Assembly (NCBI GenBank): GCA_021781745.1
Contig: JAJXWH010000041.1
Coordinates: 1-46,647 of the forward strand
Direction of reading: 5' to 3'
Source: Bacillota bacterium
GTDB taxonomy: Bacteria > Bacillota > Clostridia > Clostridiales > Clostridiaceae
Length of the DNA: 46,647 nucleotides
The notes below the pieces were generated by a model that searched no databases, was not told the origin of the DNA, and worked only from the letters and a program-made list of their open reading frames with translations. Shown in pieces: positions 26,872 to 36,410 of this stretch. Position numbers and translations under genes: made by a program. The number at the start of each line of letters is the position of its first letter. Within the stretch, counting starts at the first letter, position 1.

Positions 26872-26997
26872 TCAGTTTACAGTTTACAGTTTACAGTTAA
26901 CAGTTGAGGTAGACATTGCTCGGCAATGTCGATACAATATAATAATCAAAAAGCTATAAGCTTTTTTTCCTTAATTATTCATCATTCATTATTCATC
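26872..26997. repeat. Inverted-repeat intergenic element, copy 3
   Basis: The left arm is five degenerate CAGTTTA heptamers (26872-26905). The core (26906-26970) has GACATTGCTCGGCAATGTC and AAAAAGCT-AT-AAGCTTTTTTT hairpins, almost identical to copy 2. The right end ATTATTCATCATTCATTATT is the GATGAAT-type terminus. It lies between prmA and rsmE. Confidence 0.8.
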
Positions 26998-27052
26998 TTC
27001 TATTTTCCCGCTTTTATAAACCTTGTATGAGTTAAATGCTTTTAATTTACAA

Positions 27053-28000
27053 TTATTTATTAATAGCTTTTGCAACTATGCAATTCCATTCTCCATCTTT
27101 ATTTATTTCAATAACTTCAAAGCCGCATTCTGCAAATTTATCTTTTACCATGTCTACTCTGTCATGGATTATACCAGAAGTTATAAATAGGCCACCTTCG
27201 TTTAAAGCTTTTTTTACATCTTCAGTTAATATGCAGATGATTTCTGCTATTATGTTTGCAACAACAATATCAGCTTTTCCTTCAACTACATCTAATAAAT
27301 TTCCTTCTAATACTTCAATATTATTTAAATTGTTAAAACCAATATTTTCTTTAGATGAATCAACTGCAACTGGATCTAAGTCTACGCCAACCACATGTTT
27401 AGCGCCAAGTTTTGCAGCTGCTATAGCAAGTATTCCAGATCCGCATCCAACATCAAATACAGTTGTATTCGGCTTTACATACTTGTCTAAGGCTTTTATA
27501 CACATTCTAGTTGTTTCATGAGTCCCTGTTCCAAAAGCCATACCTGGATCTAATTCTATTATTATCTCCCCATCTTTTATCTCGTATTCTTCCCAAATTG
27601 GTTTTATAACTATTTTATCTGTTATTTTAACTGGCTTATAGTATTGCTTCCAGTTATTAGCCCAGTCTTCTTCATGCATTTTTTTTGCTGCTACTTTTCC
27701 TTCACCAATGTCTATTCCAAATTCTTTAATTTCTAAAAGCTTTTCTTTAACTTGCTCAACAATTTCATCAACTTTATCATCTTGCGAAAAATAAGCTTTA
27801 ACTACAGCTGCATTTCCTTTATGCTCTAAGATATTTATATCAGCAAAGTCCCACGTCAATGGTCCTTGATCTCTTGATAGTAAATCTTCCGGATCCTCAA
27901 TAGCAACATTAGGGCAGCCTAATCCATAAAATATTCCTGATATAGGCTCTAGAGCCTCACTTTTTGTTATAACACTAACTTCTATCCATATTCCATCCAT
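27053..28000 (-). CDS. prmA: Ribosomal protein L11 methyltransferase
   Basis: 315 residues; SAM-dependent methylation of ribosomal protein L11. The SAM-binding motif is [21 protein letters not shown], here between about 176 and 196, preceded by [17 protein letters not shown], a PrmA hallmark, and followed by ADIVVANI (substrate motif NxxPI-like). The start was moved from 28009 to the ATG at 28000, since AAAGG directly abuts the first ATG but is 8 bases from the second. In many Clostridia prmA follows dnaJ; here it is 4.5 kb away from it. Confidence 0.95.
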   Translation of the reverse strand: MDGIWIEVSVITKSEALEPISGIFYGLGCPNVAIEDPEDLLSRDQGPLTWDFADINILEHKGNAAVVKAYFSQDDKVDEIVEQVKEKLLEIKEFGIDIGEGKVAAKKMHEEDWANNWKQYYKPVKITDKIVIKPIWEEYEIKDGEIIIELDPGMAFGTGTHETTRMCIKALDKYVKPNTTVFDVGCGSGILAIAAAKLGAKHVVGVDLDPVAVDSSKENIGFNNLNNIEVLEGNLLDVVEGKADIVVANIIAEIICILTEDVKKALNEGGLFITSGIIHDRVDMVKDKFAECGFEVIEINKDGEWNCIVAKAINK

Positions 28001-28115
28001 GTTTTTCATCCTTTCTATCTCAAAGTCTACTAATCCTTATATTAAGATTTTTCATTATGATTACTGTATCCTCTGAACACTACAACAACTCTTAAAATTT
28101 TTTACATTTTTCTTT

Positions 28116-28190
28116 TTAAGTTCTTAAGTTCTTAAGTTCTTAAGTTCTTAAGTTCTTAAGTTCTTAAGTTCTTAAGTTCTTAAGTTCTTG
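28116..28190. repeat. Octamer tandem repeat TTCTTAAG
   Basis: Eight perfect consecutive copies of TTCTTAAG (28121-28184) flanked by a partial copy on each side. Each unit contains the palindrome CTTAAG. It lies between the 3' end of trmB and the start of prmA, so it is in the prmA upstream region. Confidence 0.95.
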
Positions 28191-28238
28191 TAATTATAAA
28201 TTCAAGTTATAATTTAATCAATTGTTTTCAAAATTACT

Positions 28239-28895
28239 TTAACCTTTTACTGCAATTAAAAACTTTGTTTTTATTCCCTCAGCGGTAAACATTTTTTCAT
28301 GTTCTGTTTCCACATTACCTTCAAAACCACTATTGTGAAGATCATAGGTTATATACTTAATTGTAAACTTAGCTTCTTTAAAATATTCAAGTGATTCTTC
28401 AAATAATTCATCATCATCTGTTTTAAAATAAATTTCTCCTTCATCTTTTAAAAACAATCTATATTGTTCCAATTGATTTGTATGAGTTAATCTTCTCTTT
28501 TTATGTTTTTTCTTTGGCCAAGGATTACAAAAATTTATGTATATTCTATGTACTAAATCTTCTTCACCTAACATTTCGTTAATAAGGCCAATTTCATGAG
28601 CCATTAACTTTATATTATCTGTAGGCATGTTGTTTTCTTCATATGCTTTTTCAATATTCCTTTTAGCCAAACCTAAAACTTCATCTTTTATATCAATAGC
28701 TATGTAATTTATTTCTGGATGTTCAGAACCATGTACAGCTATAAATGTACCTTTCCCGCATCCAAGCTCTAAGTATATAGGCTTATTATTTCCAAAAAAC
28801 TCTTTCCACTTACTTTTATGTTCTTTGGGATTTATAACAAAAAAATCACTGGCTTCAAGTTCAGGTCTCGCCCATGGCTTTTTTCTCATTCTCAT
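28239..28895 (-). CDS. trmB: tRNA (guanine46-N7)-methyltransferase TrmB
   Basis: 218 residues; methylates N7 of G46 in the tRNA variable loop. SAM motif [16 protein letters not shown], then [12 protein letters not shown] and the catalytic/hallmark [17 protein letters not shown] and [14 protein letters not shown]. The N-terminus begins [13 protein letters not shown], like other Firmicute TrmB. SD GGAG is about 9 bases from the first ATG. It is divergent from the GntR-ABC operon across a 150-base region. Confidence 0.94.
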   Translation of the reverse strand: MRMRKKPWARPELEASDFFVINPKEHKSKWKEFFGNNKPIYLELGCGKGTFIAVHGSEHPEINYIAIDIKDEVLGLAKRNIEKAYEENNMPTDNIKLMAHEIGLINEMLGEEDLVHRIYINFCNPWPKKKHKKRRLTHTNQLEQYRLFLKDEGEIYFKTDDDELFEESLEYFKEAKFTIKYITYDLHNSGFEGNVETEHEKMFTAEGIKTKFLIAVKG

Positions 28896-29013
28896 GTTAA
28901 TTCACTCCATCATTTATCATTCATAATAATTATACCTATAAAAATTTATATTGCAATTTTTTATTTCTCAACATCCAACTCTTTACAATACATCCTCTAT
29001 TTGATAAACTACA

Positions 29014-29037
29014 ACTGTAACACTTAAGTATTACAGT
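29014..29037. promoter_or_regulatory. GntR-type operator palindrome
   Basis: ACTGTAA-C-ACTTAAGT-A-TTACAGT is a 24-bp palindrome with one mismatched pair. It ends only 3 bases before the SD (29041-29047) of the GntR gene and overlaps its likely transcription start, the expected place for autorepression. Confidence 0.7.
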
Positions 29038-29055
29038 ATCAAGGAGGTGGACGCA

Positions 29056-29406
29056 ATATTTCAAGATAACGTTCCAATTTACATCCAAATTTGTAACGAT
29101 ATTAAGGAACAAATTATAAGAGGTGCCTTAAATGATGGAGATAAGCTTCCATCCATACGCGAGCTCTCTTCAACATATTCAGTCACAAATTTAACAATTC
29201 AAAGAGCTATGCAGCAATTAGAACAAGATGGAATTATTCTGGCTCGTAAGGGCGTCGGAAGTTTTGTATTAGAAGGAAGCAGATATTTGTTGGAGGAACA
29301 TATGATCGGAACAATAACTAAAGACTTTATAACTAAAATGAGAAATATGGGTTTAGCAAATATAGATATCATAAAAATATTAAAGGAGGAGCTTGAAAAT
29401 GAGTAA
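29056..29406 (+). CDS. GntR-family regulator, YtrA type
   Basis: About 116 residues: a winged helix domain (PIYIQICNDIKEQIIRGALN, then DKLPSIRELSSTYSVTNLTIQRAMQQLEQDG by position about 24-54), then a short C-terminal dimer tail, as in YtrA regulators. The start is unusual: no ATG, GTG or TTG sits at proper distance after AAGGAGG (29041-29047). The only canonical candidate, GTG 29047, overlaps that SD; ATA at 29056 is 8 bases from it and gives the family-typical N-terminus (x-FQDN-PIYIQI). It heads a three-gene ABC operon, its 3' end overlapping the ATPase start by 8 bases. Confidence 0.85.
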   Translation: MFQDNVPIYIQICNDIKEQIIRGALNDGDKLPSIRELSSTYSVTNLTIQRAMQQLEQDGIILARKGVGSFVLEGSRYLLEEHMIGTITKDFITKMRNMGLANIDIIKILKEELENE

Positions 29407-30097
29407 TTGCTTACAAGTCCAAAACTTAAGCAAATCTTTTGGAAAAAAGTGCATATTTAATGATTTATCCTTTACTATTTCCAAAGGAAAAGTTATCGGA
29501 TTATTAGGTGAAAATGGAGTTGGTAAAACAACCTTGCTTCAGATTCTAGCAGGATTACAAAGCGCAGATAGTGGTTCAATCTTAATAGATGGAGTTGAAT
29601 TATCTTATAAACAAAAGGAAAAAATCTCATTTTTACTTGAACCGTATAATTTATTTAATTGGATGAGGGTTAAAGATACTATCTCCTATTATAAAGACTT
29701 TTTTACCAGTTTTGATGTTGATACAGCACATGGACTATGTGAACAATTTAGTCTAGATTTAAATTTAAAAATTAAGAATTTATCAAAAGGAAATAAGGAG
29801 CGAGTTTGTTTAATGCTAAATCTCTCCAGAAAAGCTTCACTGTATATATTAGATGAGCCCCTTGGCGGCTTAGATCCAAAGATAAAGAAAGATATTATTA
29901 AAACACTGCTTTCATATATTCCAGAAAATTCAACTATGCTCATAGCTACTCATCTTTTACTTGACTTACAATCAATTTTTGATGAAGTGCTCATTTTAAA
30001 AAAAGCTGGAATTATTTTGTTTTCAGCTGATGAAATTAGAGAAAAATACAATCAGTCTATAGAAGATTATTACTTGGAGGCGATTAATAATGATTAA
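29399..30097 (+). CDS. ABC transporter ATP-binding protein
   Basis: 232 residues. Walker A is GENGVGKTT (about 37-45), signature LSKGNKERV (a variant of LSGGQ, common in the export-type YtrB/BcrA group), Walker B LYILDEPLGGLDP and H-loop ATH. Start ATG 29399 is chosen over TTG 29393, with AAGGAGGAGC before it and overlap with the GntR stop. The C-terminus overlaps the permease start by 8 bases. With the YtrA-type regulator it resembles exporters induced by cell-envelope antibiotics, but the substrate is unknown. Confidence 0.92.
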   Translation: MSNCLQVQNLSKSFGKKCIFNDLSFTISKGKVIGLLGENGVGKTTLLQILAGLQSADSGSILIDGVELSYKQKEKISFLLEPYNLFNWMRVKDTISYYKDFFTSFDVDTAHGLCEQFSLDLNLKIKNLSKGNKERVCLMLNLSRKASLYILDEPLGGLDPKIKKDIIKTLLSYIPENSTMLIATHLLLDLQSIFDEVLILKKAGIILFSADEIREKYNQSIEDYYLEAINND

Positions 30098-30740
30098 AAT
30101 TTTAAAATGGGAGTTATTAAAAGAATTCAATATATCAAAATGGTTCTTTCTTGTTATATTTTCTTTTCTACTAATTTTAACTATCATTCCAAAATATAAA
30201 TTTAATGAACCCTATGACATATTTATTAGATTTTCTGGTTTAGCAATAATAATAATAGCTTTTTTCTTTACCTGTATGTATCCAACACTATCGTTAATAT
30301 TTGAATTAAGACAACCTTACGCATTATTAGAAAAAAGTAGGCCTGTACTCTTTGCAAAAACCTTAATAGCAAGATTAATTTCAAATATTTTAATTTTTTC
30401 AATAGGATATGGAATAGCATTTTTAGGAATGAACATTGAAAAATTCTTCGGAAACTCAAACATAGTTTTAAGCGGCCCTTTTATGATTTTTATGTTTTCC
30501 ATGGCAATTATTTATCCAATCATAATACACTGCGTATATTTAATATCCTTAAATATACCGCTATTTAGATTTTATCCAGTGATTGGAACAATTATATTTT
30601 CAGCTTTATTTGCCAAATTATTGTTGATACTTAGCGAATATCTTTCAGATATCACTCTAATAGTAATTCAAATTTTCGTTGCTATAATTGCTTTTTATTA
30701 TTCCTGTATATTATACGAAAAATATTACACACCTAAATAG
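30090..30740 (+). CDS. ABC transporter permease (unrecognised family)
   Basis: 216 residues with about six hydrophobic segments (approx. 15-35, 48-70, 90-110, 128-152, 158-180, 185-208), consistent with an ABC-2-type half-transporter subunit. I recognise no family signature beyond this. It is translationally coupled to the ATPase (8-base overlap, SD GGAGG upstream in TTGGAGGCG) and closes the operon with a terminator. The pump is most likely a homodimer with the preceding ATPase. Confidence 0.82.
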   Translation: MIKILKWELLKEFNISKWFFLVIFSFLLILTIIPKYKFNEPYDIFIRFSGLAIIIIAFFFTCMYPTLSLIFELRQPYALLEKSRPVLFAKTLIARLISNILIFSIGYGIAFLGMNIEKFFGNSNIVLSGPFMIFMFSMAIIYPIIIHCVYLISLNIPLFRFYPVIGTIIFSALFAKLLLILSEYLSDITLIVIQIFVAIIAFYYSCILYEKYYTPK

Positions 30741-30780
30741 TGTTATAGGTAAGTTAATAATTAACAGTCTATTCCTACAA

Positions 30781-30819
30781 ATATAGCACACTTCCAACCT
30801 TATGGAAATGTGCTATATT
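30781..30819. terminator. Bidirectional terminator after the GntR-ABC operon
   Basis: ATATAGCACACTTCCA and TGGAAATGTGCTATAT pair with one mismatch around a 6-base loop; it lies between convergent genes. Confidence 0.75.
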
Positions 30820-30838
30820 AACTAGAATTTCTCTGGTA

Positions 30839-32392
30839 TTATTTATTATACTTATTTACTATTTGTAATAATTCATCCTCATTATTTTGTACGAAATCAT
30901 AGAAATCCACATTTTTATTTTCTATATACAATGATAACTCATATAAAAATTCTGGTATTTCACGAGCAAGTAAATCACCATATATCTTTCCAAGTCTTGC
31001 ACTTCCTGTTTCAAAGGCTCCGTTAATATGTAATTCAAATACATCTTCAACAGTATCTCTAACTTTTTTACGCTTTCCTGTAAAGCCAATACCAACAATT
31101 TCATGAACTGCGCAAGAATTTCCGCATCCAGATATATGGACTCTTGGAAGTATATCTTTATTATAGCCTTTCTCTGCGAAATAATTGATTATATCATTTA
31201 GCATTTTTTGACTCTCTAAAATTCCAACTTGGCATATTGGCACTCCAATACATGATACACTTTGCGCTAAAGCTGTTTCTCCTCCAATATTTTGTGTTAT
31301 ATCTAAAAGTTCTTTAGCTTCATCACCGTTTAAGTTTCTAAAGTATAACCCTTCTGTCATTGTAAGTCTTATTTCTAAATCTTCTACTGATTTTACTTTA
31401 TCTAAGATTTCTCTTAATGTCTTAACAGAAATTTGTCCGCCTATTGGGTGGAAATATACGCTGTATAATCCTTTTTGTTTTTGTGAATATAATCTTGAAT
31501 GCGTTAATTCTATTTCCTTACCTTCTTTAGTAATTTTTTTAGTTTCTACTATTAAATCTAATCCACTATTCTTATCTACAACGTCTTTTAAATGTTCTTT
31601 ATATGTTTCTATGAATTTCTCTTTGCCCATTCTCTCTAATATATATCTTATACGAGCTTTATTTCTGTCCTCATAGTTTCCTTCTTTTATAAATAGATTT
31701 GTCATAGCTTCTACATGATATAATACATCACTTGGTTTTATAAGCTCATCATATTCAGCTGCAACTTGAGGATTTCTTCCAATTCCGCCTCCCAAAAAAA
31801 CTCTAAAATATTTCTCATTTTCTTTAATAGTTGCTAAAAATCCTAAATCCGCAACATTACAGTGACCATGGTCTGAGTCGCTGCTTGAAAAAGATACTTT
31901 AAACTTTCTTGGAAATTTATATGATGTTATTTTGCTTAAAAAATGTTTATTTACAGCTAGAGCATATGGTGTTACATCAAATGCTTCTTCTTTATCAACT
32001 CCTGTTAATGGAGACATAGCCACATTTCTAGGAAAGTTTCCGCCTCCCCCTCTTGAATATATATCATTATCTATACCGTCTTTCATTATTCCGCAAACTT
32101 GATCTATTGTTAAGTTATGATATTGTACTGCTTCCCTTGTAGTTAAATGAAATTTATCTAACTCGTATTTATCCGCTATATCACATAACCAATTCATATT
32201 TTCTAAACTACTAATTCCAGAAGGAATTCTAAGTCTTATCATAAATTCTTTTTTATTACGTTCTGAATATACTCCCATTCCCCCGGAAACTTTTTTAAAA
32301 TCCATAATAGATACTTCACCAGATAAAAATTTATTTCCTAATTCTCTGAACTCTTCTATTTCAGCTAATAATTTTTCTTTCAAATCCTTCAC
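30839..32392 (-). CDS. Ferredoxin-type nitrite/sulfite reductase (siroheme, 4Fe-4S)
   Basis: 517 residues, hemoprotein half-domain repeats of the NirA/CysI family: reduces nitrite to ammonium or sulfite to sulfide with siroheme. The 4Fe-4S/siroheme ligands are present as SCIGVPICQVG (C-x5-C) and SGCGNSCAVHE (C-x3-C); an earlier LTTREAVQYHNLTI and GGGGNFPRNV are the substrate-binding Arg region. Which substrate is used cannot be told. Start is GTG at 32392 with AGGAGG 7 bases away. No siroheme or flavoprotein-subunit gene is beside it; it sits between dnaJ and the GntR-ABC operon and is transcribed alone. Confidence 0.88.
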   Translation of the reverse strand: MKDLKEKLLAEIEEFRELGNKFLSGEVSIMDFKKVSGGMGVYSERNKKEFMIRLRIPSGISSLENMNWLCDIADKYELDKFHLTTREAVQYHNLTIDQVCGIMKDGIDNDIYSRGGGGNFPRNVAMSPLTGVDKEEAFDVTPYALAVNKHFLSKITSYKFPRKFKVSFSSSDSDHGHCNVADLGFLATIKENEKYFRVFLGGGIGRNPQVAAEYDELIKPSDVLYHVEAMTNLFIKEGNYEDRNKARIRYILERMGKEKFIETYKEHLKDVVDKNSGLDLIVETKKITKEGKEIELTHSRLYSQKQKGLYSVYFHPIGGQISVKTLREILDKVKSVEDLEIRLTMTEGLYFRNLNGDEAKELLDITQNIGGETALAQSVSCIGVPICQVGILESQKMLNDIINYFAEKGYNKDILPRVHISGCGNSCAVHEIVGIGFTGKRKKVRDTVEDVFELHINGAFETGSARLGKIYGDLLAREIPEFLYELSLYIENKNVDFYDFVQNNEDELLQIVNKYNK

Positions 32393-32510
32393 TTGTTTTC
32401 CTCCTAAAATAATTTGTTTTTATATATTATACCCTATAATTGCAAACAAGACTATAGCTATAGGATTTATCGGTGAATTTTCGTCATATTTATTCATAAA
32501 AATAAGAAAA

Positions 32511-32557
32511 GAAACTATTTAAATAATGCGTAAGATTTAGCATATTTAAATAGTTCC
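32511..32557 (-). terminator. Terminator after dnaJ
   Basis: GAAACTATTTAAATA (32511-32525) pairs with TATTTAAATAGTTCC (32543-32557); on minus TTTTCTTATTTTT follows. It ends the hrcA-grpE-dnaK-dnaJ operon. Confidence 0.75.
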
Positions 32558-32566
32558 AAAAATTTC

Positions 32567-33706
32567 TTATTTATTTTTACCAAAAAGTTTTTTCTTAGGA
32601 GCAGGTGCGTTTCCATCTTCAAATTCTTCACCTGATGCTCTCATAAGTTCATATAAAGCTTCTTTTTGTTCTTTATTTAATGTCTTTGGAATATCAACAA
32701 TAACTTTTACGTATTGATCTCCTTTTCCGCTTGAATTAACTCTTTGTATTCCCTTGCCTTTTAATCTAAACATAGTTCCTGATTGCGTACCTGGTGGAAC
32801 TGTATATTTAACATTACCATCCACTGTAGCTACAGTAATTTCTGTACCTAAGGCAGCTTTAGCCATAGAAACATGTGCATCTATATATACATCATTTCCT
32901 TTTCTTGTGAACACTTTTGATGGAGTAACATTAATTCTTACATATAAGTCTCCAGGACTTCCACCCCTTAATCCATGTTCACCTTGTCCTCTTAGTGGCA
33001 TTACATTTCCTGTATCTACACCTGCTGGTATGTTAACTTTTATCTTTCTTGTTTTTCTAACATTACCTTTTCCTCGGCATTCTGAACATGGTTTTTCAAT
33101 AATCTTTCCAGTTCCTCTACAAGTATCACATGTAGAAGTTGAAACAAAACTTCCTAGAGGGGTTTGTCTTTGTACTCTTACTTGACCTGCTCCACCACAA
33201 GTCGGACACGTCTTTGCGCTAGTTCCTGGTTCAGCACCACTTCCACTACAATGCTCACAATTTTCACTTCTTGTAACAGAAATTTCTTTCTCAACTCCGA
33301 AAACAGCTTCTTCAAAGGTTAATGTTATTGTATATTCAATATCATTTCCTCTTACAGGGCCATTCCTTCTTCTAGAACTTGATGCTCCACCACCAAAGAA
33401 GGATTCAAAAATATCTCCGAAGCCTCCCATATCAAATCCATCAAAACCGCCGAAACCACCGCCTCCAAAGCCGCCGCTACCATCAAAAGCAGCTGATCCA
33501 AACTGATCATATTTAGCTTTTTTCTCAGGATCTGAAAGCACTTGATAAGCTTCATTTATTTCTTTAAACTTCTCCTCAGCTTCCTCATTTCCTTGGTTTC
33601 TATCTGGATGATATTTTACAGCTAGTTTTCTAAAGGCTCTTTTTATCTCATCATCACTTGCACCCTTTTGGAGTCCAAGCAATTCATAGTAGTCTTTACT
33701 TGCCAT
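32567..33706 (-). CDS. dnaJ: Chaperone protein DnaJ
   Basis: 379 residues. J domain 1-70 with the HPD motif (YHPDRNQG), Gly/Phe-rich linker about 72-115, four CxxCxGxG zinc repeats ([32 protein letters not shown]; about 148-215), then the C-terminal substrate-binding domains. Stimulates DnaK ATPase and delivers substrates. Last gene of the heat-shock operon; SD AGGTGGTGA, 6 bases before ATG. Confidence 0.98.
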   Translation of the reverse strand: MASKDYYELLGLQKGASDDEIKRAFRKLAVKYHPDRNQGNEEAEEKFKEINEAYQVLSDPEKKAKYDQFGSAAFDGSGGFGGGGFGGFDGFDMGGFGDIFESFFGGGASSSRRRNGPVRGNDIEYTITLTFEEAVFGVEKEISVTRSENCEHCSGSGAEPGTSAKTCPTCGGAGQVRVQRQTPLGSFVSTSTCDTCRGTGKIIEKPCSECRGKGNVRKTRKIKVNIPAGVDTGNVMPLRGQGEHGLRGGSPGDLYVRINVTPSKVFTRKGNDVYIDAHVSMAKAALGTEITVATVDGNVKYTVPPGTQSGTMFRLKGKGIQRVNSSGKGDQYVKVIVDIPKTLNKEQKEALYELMRASGEEFEDGNAPAPKKKLFGKNK

Positions 33707-33814
33707 TTGTTTTCACCACCTAGTTTTATTTACTGTAGAAAAGGGAAGACGAGCTTGCCTTCCCTATCCTATTATATTAGATAACTGTAGTTTAGTACAA
33801 CTAATTTATTATCC

Positions 33815-35662
33815 TTATTTATCTTCATCTACCTTGAAATCCGCATCTACTACATTGTCATCATGTGGCGCACTTTGTTCCCCACCTGCTGCATTTGGAT
33901 CAAAACCTGCTCCACCTTCAGCACTGCCAGCTTGTTGATACATCTTTGTAGCTATTGGATAAAATGATTGGTTCACTGCTTCAATTGCAGCCTTGATAGC
34001 TTCAACATCTTCCCCATCTTTAACTTTCTTTAAATCTTCAATCTTAGCTCTTACAGCTGCTTTTTCATCTTCAGTAGCCTTATCCCCAACTTCATTTAAT
34101 GTCTTTTCTATTTGATAGATTGTTTGATCTGCATTATTTAAAGCTTCAACTTTTTCTTTTCTCTTCTTATCTTCTTCAGCAAATTTTTCTGCTTCTTTTA
34201 CAGCCTTATCTACTTCATCATCACTTAAGTTAGTTGAAGCAGTGATTGTGATGTTTGCTTCCTTACCAGTTCCTTTATCTAATGCTGATACCTTAACAAT
34301 ACCGTTAGCATCTATATCAAATGTTACTTCGATTTGAGGAATTCCTCTTGGTGCTGGAGCTATACCTGATAATGTGAATTGTCCAAGTGACTTGTTATCC
34401 ATAGCCATTTGTCTTTCACCTTGAACTACATTAATTTCAACTGATGTTTGGTTATCTGCTGCTGTTGAGAATACTTGACTCTTCTTTGTTGGAATAGTTG
34501 TATTTCTTTCAATTAATGGAGTAGCTATTCCACCTGCTGTTTCGATTCCAAGTGTTAATGGAGTAACGTCAAGTAATACTACATCTTTAACTTCTCCAGT
34601 TAATACACCTGCTTGAATAGCTGCACCAACTGCAACACATTCATCTGGGTTAACTCCCTTAGATGGTTCTTTTCCTGTAAAGTTCTTAACAGCTTCTACT
34701 ACTGCTGGAATTCTTGTTGATCCACCAACTAGGATTATTTTATCTATATCATTTAATGAAAGTTTAGCATCAGCTAATGCCTTTCTCATAGGTTCAATAC
34801 TTCTTTCAACTAGGTCATGAGTGATTTCATTAAATTTAGCTCTGCTTAATGTTAAATCTATATGCTTTGGACCTGTTGCATCAGCAGTAATAAATGGTAA
34901 GTTTATGTTTGTTTGTTGTGATGCTGATAATTCAATTTTAGCTTTTTCAGCAGCTTCTTTTAATCTTTGAACTGCCATTTTATCTTGCATTAAATCAATA
35001 CCATTTGAAGCCTTGAATTCATTTGCAATGTATTTCATTATCTTTTCATCGAAGTCATCTCCACCAAGCTTTGTATCACCATTAGTTGATAATACTTCGA
35101 ATACTCCATCTCCTAAATCTAGAATAGATACGTCGAAAGTACCGCCACCTAAATCGTACACTAAGATTTTGTGAGCTGAATCTGTTTTATCTAAGCCATA
35201 AGCTAATGATGCTGCTGTTGGTTCGTTTATTATTCTTAATACTTCAAGACCTGCAATCTTACCAGCATCTTTAGTTGCTTGTCTTTGGCTGTCATTAAAG
35301 TAAGCTGGTACAGTAATAACTGCTTGCGTTACTGTTTCTCCTAAATAGCTTTCCGCATCTGCTTTTATCTTTTGAAGAATCATAGCAGAAATTTCTTGTG
35401 GTGAATATTGTTTTCCATCTATATCAACTTTATATCCAGTTCCCATATGTCTTTTTATTGAAATAACTGTTTTATCTGGATTAGTAATCGCTTGTCTTTT
35501 AGCAACTTGCCCAACTAATCTTTCTCCATTTGCTTGGAATGATACTACTGAAGGAGTAGTTCTAGCACCCTCTGAGTTTGCTATAACAGCTGGTTCTCCA
35601 CCTTCCATAACTGCTACACATGAATTTGTAGTTCCTAAATCAATTCCTATAATCTTTGCCAT
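33815..35662 (-). CDS. dnaK: Chaperone protein DnaK (Hsp70)
   Basis: 615 residues. N-terminal ATPase domain ([17 protein letters not shown] 5-21, [27 protein letters not shown]), substrate-binding beta domain beginning about 385, and a helical lid ending in a Gly/Ala/Asp-rich tail. Works with DnaJ and GrpE. The SD AGGAGG precedes ATG. About 110 bases separate it from dnaJ and about 97 from grpE, without a terminator I can see. Confidence 0.98.
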   Translation of the reverse strand: MAKIIGIDLGTTNSCVAVMEGGEPAVIANSEGARTTPSVVSFQANGERLVGQVAKRQAITNPDKTVISIKRHMGTGYKVDIDGKQYSPQEISAMILQKIKADAESYLGETVTQAVITVPAYFNDSQRQATKDAGKIAGLEVLRIINEPTAASLAYGLDKTDSAHKILVYDLGGGTFDVSILDLGDGVFEVLSTNGDTKLGGDDFDEKIMKYIANEFKASNGIDLMQDKMAVQRLKEAAEKAKIELSASQQTNINLPFITADATGPKHIDLTLSRAKFNEITHDLVERSIEPMRKALADAKLSLNDIDKIILVGGSTRIPAVVEAVKNFTGKEPSKGVNPDECVAVGAAIQAGVLTGEVKDVVLLDVTPLTLGIETAGGIATPLIERNTTIPTKKSQVFSTAADNQTSVEINVVQGERQMAMDNKSLGQFTLSGIAPAPRGIPQIEVTFDIDANGIVKVSALDKGTGKEANITITASTNLSDDEVDKAVKEAEKFAEEDKKRKEKVEALNNADQTIYQIEKTLNEVGDKATEDEKAAVRAKIEDLKKVKDGEDVEAIKAAIEAVNQSFYPIATKMYQQAGSAEGGAGFDPNAAGGEQSAPHDDNVVDADFKVDEDK

Positions 35663-35759
35663 GATATTTTCCTCCTAAAACTTTATTAGTTTATTTTAAT
35701 TTGAAATTTTCAATAAATAAATTTATATTATTAGTTATATATTAATTAAATAATTTATT

Positions 35760-36374
35760 TTAATTAGCAACTTTAACCATTGTATGTCTTATTATTTTGT
35801 CATCTTTTTTATATCCTTTTTGGAAAACTTCAGCTATTACATTTTTACCCAAGCTTTCATCTTCAATATGCATTACCGCATTATGAAGGTTAGGATCAAA
35901 TTCACCTGTGGCATCTATTTCTTCAACACCAAGTTTTGCAAATGAATCTTGACAGCCTTTAATTGTCATCTCGATTCCTTTTTTCAAATCTTCTAAGCTT
36001 CCATCAGCTGCAATAGCTCTCTCTAAATTATCAATAATTGGAATAATTTCTTTTAACACATCAATATATGCATCACTGTATATTCCCTCTTTTTCTTTAA
36101 TAGTTCTTTTTCTGTAGTTATCATATTCAGCCGTCACTCTTAAAAGTCTGTCTTTTGTAGCATCTAATTCTTCTCTCAATTTTTTATTTTCCTCTTCTTG
36201 GTTTTTTGCTAAATCTTCTATATCTTCCTCTGCAGCTTCTTTATTTTCAGAAGCATCTTCACTCGCATCGTTATTTTCCGATGCATTATCATTTTCATTT
36301 TCTTCGACTATTGTTTCGTCTTTAATTTCTTCGTTTTTCATCTCTTCATTTTTCATATCTTTATTATCCTCCAT
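35760..36374 (-). CDS. grpE: Nucleotide exchange factor GrpE
   Basis: About 204 residues; releases ADP from DnaK. A long acidic N-terminal low-complexity region (1-65, rich in Glu, Asn and Asp) leads to the coiled-coil dimer helix and the C-terminal beta domain (GVEEIDATGEFDPNLHNAVM, GYKKDDKIIRHTMVKV). The start is uncertain: ATG 36374 has AGAGGTG 12 bases upstream, a GTG at 36389 opens the frame, and an in-frame ATG at about 36356 follows GGAGG. Lies between hrcA and dnaK. Confidence 0.95.
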   Translation of the reverse strand: MEDNKDMKNEEMKNEEIKDETIVEENENDNASENNDASEDASENKEAAEEDIEDLAKNQEEENKKLREELDATKDRLLRVTAEYDNYRKRTIKEKEGIYSDAYIDVLKEIIPIIDNLERAIAADGSLEDLKKGIEMTIKGCQDSFAKLGVEEIDATGEFDPNLHNAVMHIEDESLGKNVIAEVFQKGYKKDDKIIRHTMVKVAN

Positions 36375-36410
36375 ATATCTAAAGCACACCTCTTCTCTTC
36401 AAATCAACTT

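Noticed and set aside
27036..27521. 161-residue open frame on plus
   Set aside because: Entirely antisense to prmA, whose frame is full of conserved motifs; no SD and no family resemblance.
28116..28190. CRISPR-like array
   Set aside because: The units are 8 bases, contiguous and without spacers; it is a simple tandem repeat.
28240..30740. Toxin-antitoxin or phage-defence system in the cassette
   Set aside because: The proteins are a recognisable tRNA methyltransferase, a GntR regulator and an ABC exporter; no nuclease, toxin or defence domain is present.
32754..33185. 143-residue plus frame inside dnaJ
   Set aside because: Antisense shadow of the zinc-repeat and C-terminal regions of dnaJ.
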